Under the pieces are notes generated by a model. That model was not told where the DNA came from, did no database searches, and saw nothing but the letters and a program-made list of their open reading frames with translations. From Chlorops oryzae (taxonomy: Eukaryota > Arthropoda > Insecta > Diptera > Chloropidae): 64,000 nucleotides of DNA. Positions 62,390 to 64,000 of this stretch are shown piece after piece; position 1 is the first letter of the stretch; the number at the start of each line of letters is the position of its first letter. A program made the position numbers and the translations under genes. The DNA lies in NCBI GenBank assembly GCA_020466095.1, contig CM035807.1, forward strand, positions 46,288,935-46,352,934. The letters run 5' to 3'.

Positions 62390-64000
62390 AAAAATTTTTT
62401 TAAATCGCTTCAAAAAAATTGAGGTGAATGACCATTTTTTGACCACTTTTGACCACCCCTTAACTTTTTTTGACCACCCCCCCAAAGGGTGAAAAAAATT
62501 TTTGAACTTTTTCGGGCCAACTTCACGCAGCCCAAAAAAAAATTTTTTTTTTAATTTAAATAGCTTTTCAAAAAGCCCTTTTCTTGGGCTCCAATGACCA
62601 CCCCTTAACTTTTTTTGACCACCCCTAGAAATCGAGATTTTTTAGTTTTCCCCCAAATCACTCGTTGAAGTAAGCAGAAACTTTCGTCATCTCTATAGTA
62701 GCCTATACAAAGTTTTTTTTATTTTGAAATAGGTTTTCAGAATGACCATTTCATGGCCTCCAATGGTCATCCCGTAACTTTTTTTGACCACCTCCAGAAA
62801 TCCAGATTTTTCAATTTGCACTCAAAATATTCAGCCTTCGATGTAAGCAGAAACTTTCACCATCTCTATAGTACCCTATACAAAGTTTTTTTTTATTTTG
62901 AAATAGGTTTTCAGAATGACCATTTCATGGCCTTCAATGGTCATCCCGTAACTTTTTTTGACCACCTCCAGAAATCCAGATTTTTCAATTTGCACTCAAA
63001 ATATTCAGCCTTCGATGTAAGCAGAAACTTTCACCATCTCTATAGTACCCTATACAAAGTTTTTTTTTATTTTGAAATAGGTTTTCAGAATGACCATTTC
63101 ATGGCCTTCAATGGTCATCCCGTAACTTTTTTTGACCACCTCCAGAAATCCAGATTTTTCAATTTGCACTCAAAATATTCAGCCTTCGATGTAAGCAGAA
63201 ACTTTCACCATCTCTATAGTACCCTATACAAAGTTTTTTTTTATTTTGAAATAGGTTTTCAGAATGACCATTTCATGGCCTTCAATGGTCATCCCGTAAC
63301 TTTTTTTGACCACCTCCAGAAATCCAGATTTTTCAATTTGCACTCAAAATATTCAGCCTTCGATGTAAGCAGAAACTTTCACCATCTCTATAGTACCCTA
63401 TACAAAGTTTTTTTTTATTTTGAAATAGGTTTTCAGAATGACCATTTCATGGCCTTCAATGGTCATCCCGTAACTTTTTTTGACCACCTCCAGAAATCCA
63501 GATTTTTCAATTTGCACTCAAAATATTCAGCCTTCGATGTAAGCAGAAACTTTCACCATCTCTATAGTACCCTATACAAAGTTTTTTTTTATTTTGAAAT
63601 AGGTTTTCAGAATGACCATTTCATGGCCTTCAATGGTCATCCCGTAACTTTTTTTGACCACCTCCAGAAATCCAGATTTTTCAATTTGCACTCAAAATAT
63701 TCAGCCTTCGATGTAAGCAGAAACTTTCACCATCTCTATAGTACCCTATACAAAGTTTTTTTTTATTTTGAAATAGGTTTTCAGAATGACCATTTCATGG
63801 CCTTCAATGGTCATCCCGTAACTTTTTTTGACCACCTCCAGAAATCCAGATTTTTCAATTTGCACTCAAAATATTCAGCCTTCGATGTAAGCAGAAACTT
63901 TCACCATCTCTATAGTACCCTATACAAAGTTTTTTTTTATTTTGAAATAGGTTTTCAGAATGACCATTTCATGGCCTTCAATGGTCATCCCGTAACTTTT
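62390..64000. repeat. 174-bp satellite array, continues past the window
   Basis: Monomers (marked by AGGTTTTCAGAATGACCATT) start at 62731, 62905, 63079, 63253, 63427, 63601, 63775 and 63949, all 174 bp apart. From 62905 on they are essentially identical. To the left, two increasingly diverged monomers (about 62390-62730) with TTTTTTTGACCACCCC form the array edge. Each monomer has an internal dyad ATGACCATT ... AATGGTCAT around TTTCATGGCCTTC. Confidence 0.96.

Overview
The window looks like a transposon-dense, probably heterochromatic or centromere-proximal stretch of a dipteran genome, most likely a cyclorrhaphan fly. The evidence is an irritans-type (Himar1-like) mariner, mini-me-type repeats with a (GTCY)n tract, BEL/Pao and Ty3/gypsy elements of insect type, a Jockey-type LINE and a 174-bp satellite that runs off the right edge. 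The family of fly is not resolved. I found no convincing host gene, tRNA, rRNA or CRISPR array. One 100-N assembly gap lies at 11243-11342.

Layout, left to right. 203-965: internally deleted mariner carrying a 250-bp PIF/Harbinger-type MITE. 1637-10720: the 3' half of a Ty3/gypsy element (gypsy A), bordered on its left by a Transib-type terminus and interrupted by a complete BEL/Pao element (BEL-1, 3355-10530) with an uninterrupted polyprotein frame. 12609-17809: a damaged gypsy element with 199-bp LTRs (gypsy C). 18066-about 25000: the 5' half of a gypsy element in reverse orientation (gypsy B: tRNA-Lys primer site, RING-like plus CCHC Gag, protease, first part of RT). It is also bordered by the same Transib terminus and carries a hAT MITE, a pogo-like fragment, a mariner inside that fragment and a further MITE. 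26150-31000: a mini-me-type repeat, a TTAA-flanked 743-bp element and a 2.43-kb DNA transposon with 230-bp inverted repeats, a conserved transposase-like fragment and a nested I-type LINE 3' end. 32279-34628: a two-gene PIF/Harbinger element. 35385-37773: a decayed RAG1/Transib-like transposase. 37803-42463: a long inverted repeat with arms of about 1.26 kb. 43360-47420: decayed transposase and retroelement pieces. 48077-59039: a second BEL/Pao element (BEL-2), decayed and split by a nearly intact Jockey-type LINE (52886-57935). 59040-64000: MITE-like inverted repeats, a mini-me-type repeat and the satellite array.

The most interesting signal is the pair of Transib-type ends. The same 33-bp terminus, whose outermost seven bases are the RAG recombination-signal heptamer CACAGTG, sits at 1637-1669 and 18066-18098. 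Each copy abuts the same 5-bp sequence CTACG and then complementary halves of one gypsy RT reading frame. This is what a Transib insertion into gypsy, later torn apart by an inversion, would leave. A separate RAG1-like transposase relic, with its own CACAGTG terminus preceded by CGGCG, lies at 35.4-37.8 kb. Family names rest on motifs read by eye; no database search was possible.
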